A DNA stretch of 64,000 bases, from positions 124,001-188,000 of the forward strand of contig NZ_AMZO01000001.1 of assembly GCF_000331515.1 (NCBI RefSeq), given 5' to 3'. The position numbers and the translations under genes were made by a program. Numbering within the stretch: the stretch's first letter is position 1; each line of letters opens with the position of its first letter. Source of the stretch: Photobacterium marinum. GTDB lineage: Bacteria; Pseudomonadota; Gammaproteobacteria; Enterobacterales; Vibrionaceae. Shown one piece after another: positions 63,705 through 64,000 of the stretch. The notes below the pieces were generated by a model, which saw only the letters and a list, made by a program, of their open reading frames with translations, did not search any database and was not told where the DNA came from.

Positions 63705-64000
63705 TTACCTTAGCAGTACGTGTTTTAGTGGTGTTTTGCTTAGAAGGCGAGTAAGTAACAGCGAGATAATAAAAGTCAGCGGTACGGATATGATGTCAAT
63801 GAGGATCCCTTCAAGTTCCAAAATGGTAAAAATATTGGCGAGGTAAATAAAGATCATTAGGTGGCAGAGATAGATCCCTAAAATATCTTTGCTCAACCTT
63901 GTCAATCGCGGGGTGTTACCCAGTTGCGGCTTGTTCAGTAGTAAGAAAAAGATACCTGTTGTCCAAAGTGGCGTTCCGACGAGAAAGTCGTGTTCAACAA
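63705..64000 (-). CDS. Acyltransferase-3 family membrane protein, C-terminal part (5' truncated)
   Basis: The minus-strand frame is open to the window edge (about 98 residues), so the start is outside. The residues include LSKDILGIYLCHLMIFIYL and a final pair of hydrophobic segments ending in a basic tail, as in the C-terminal helices of acyltransferase-3 (OafA-like) proteins that acylate cell-surface sugars. Only the last helices are visible, so the exact substrate cannot be given. Confidence 0.75.
   Translation of the reverse strand, partial: VEHDFLVGTPLWTTGIFFLLLNKPQLGNTPRLTRLSKDILGIYLCHLMIFIYLANIFTILELEGILIDIISVPLTFIISLLLTRLLSKTPLKHVLLR

Noticed and set aside
1-64000. Search for insertion sequences, integrases, prophage genes, CRISPR arrays and rRNA
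   Set aside because: No transposase or integrase motifs, no regularly spaced direct repeats with unique spacers, and no rRNA sequence were seen.

Overview
The window is a 64-kb chromosomal segment of a marine gammaproteobacterium, most likely a Vibrionaceae member (Photobacterium/Vibrio/Enterovibrio-like). Reasons: the fruBKA set, divergent ppsR/ppsA, a long-form GAPDH, kbl-tdh with a divergent LysR gene, ybiT, a nap operon, and several families typical of Vibrionaceae (DUF3802, DUF3334, DUF2931). No insertion sequence, integrase, prophage or CRISPR array is visible. There is one RNA gene, a tRNA-Pro(GGG).

Layout. 1-3.9 kb: fructose PTS operon (fruB truncated by the window edge, fruK, fruA) and terminator. 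4.1-8.7 kb: a lipoprotein gene, then ppsR and ppsA diverging from a region with Cra/FruR-like sites. 8.7-10.7 kb: a small membrane protein and a YdhR-like monooxygenase, divergent from a LysR regulator. 10.9-15.6 kb: an apparent orphan type VI secretion effector island, with a Tle1-like (DUF2235) phospholipase, an unrecognised 120-aa protein and three tandem, mosaic DUF2931 lipoproteins that are probably immunity proteins. 15.7-21.2 kb: fadL, a carboxylesterase lipoprotein and GAPDH. FadR-like operators lie before fadL and before the esterase, and fadL and GAPDH share an almost identical 3' terminator element. 21.6-24.5 kb: exported double-rhodanese protein plus hybrid histidine kinase. 24.6-29.5 kb: anmK, malZ, a DUF4174 protein and a LysR gene. 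29.7-34.4 kb: kbl-tdh (threonine catabolism), ybiT behind a leader terminator, yaiI. 34.4-40.5 kb: exported ParB-like protein, DUF3334, a glutaredoxin-like protein, a decayed diguanylate-cyclase pseudogene, DUF3802 and a Na+/alanine symporter. 40.5-43.3 kb: mostly non-coding, with tRNA-Pro and one 100-aa protein of unknown function. 43.3-45.3 kb: ABC-2 exporter pair and a TrfB/KorA-like HTH protein. 45.4-50.7 kb: a three-gene operon of a membrane-anchored DUF2760 protein and two unusual Hsp70s. 51-56 kb: yajD, a winged-helix protein, and napEABC without napD. 56-64 kb: lpxL, pirin, a DnaJ-related protein, an SdaC-type transporter, yajQ, an AroH-like DAHP synthase, a stand-alone degenerate PEP-binding-domain paralogue of PpsA, and the C-terminus of an acyltransferase-3 membrane protein.

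Themes. Phosphoenolpyruvate handling recurs: PTS, PpsA/PpsR, DAHP synthase and the orphan PEP-binding domain. Fatty-acid-responsive control of lipid uptake and ester hydrolysis is suggested by the FadR-like sites. The least described units are the DUF2760-Hsp70-Hsp70 operon, the mosaic immunity array and the PEP-binding pseudo-enzyme. All function calls are from reading sequence and remembered family features; no database search was run.
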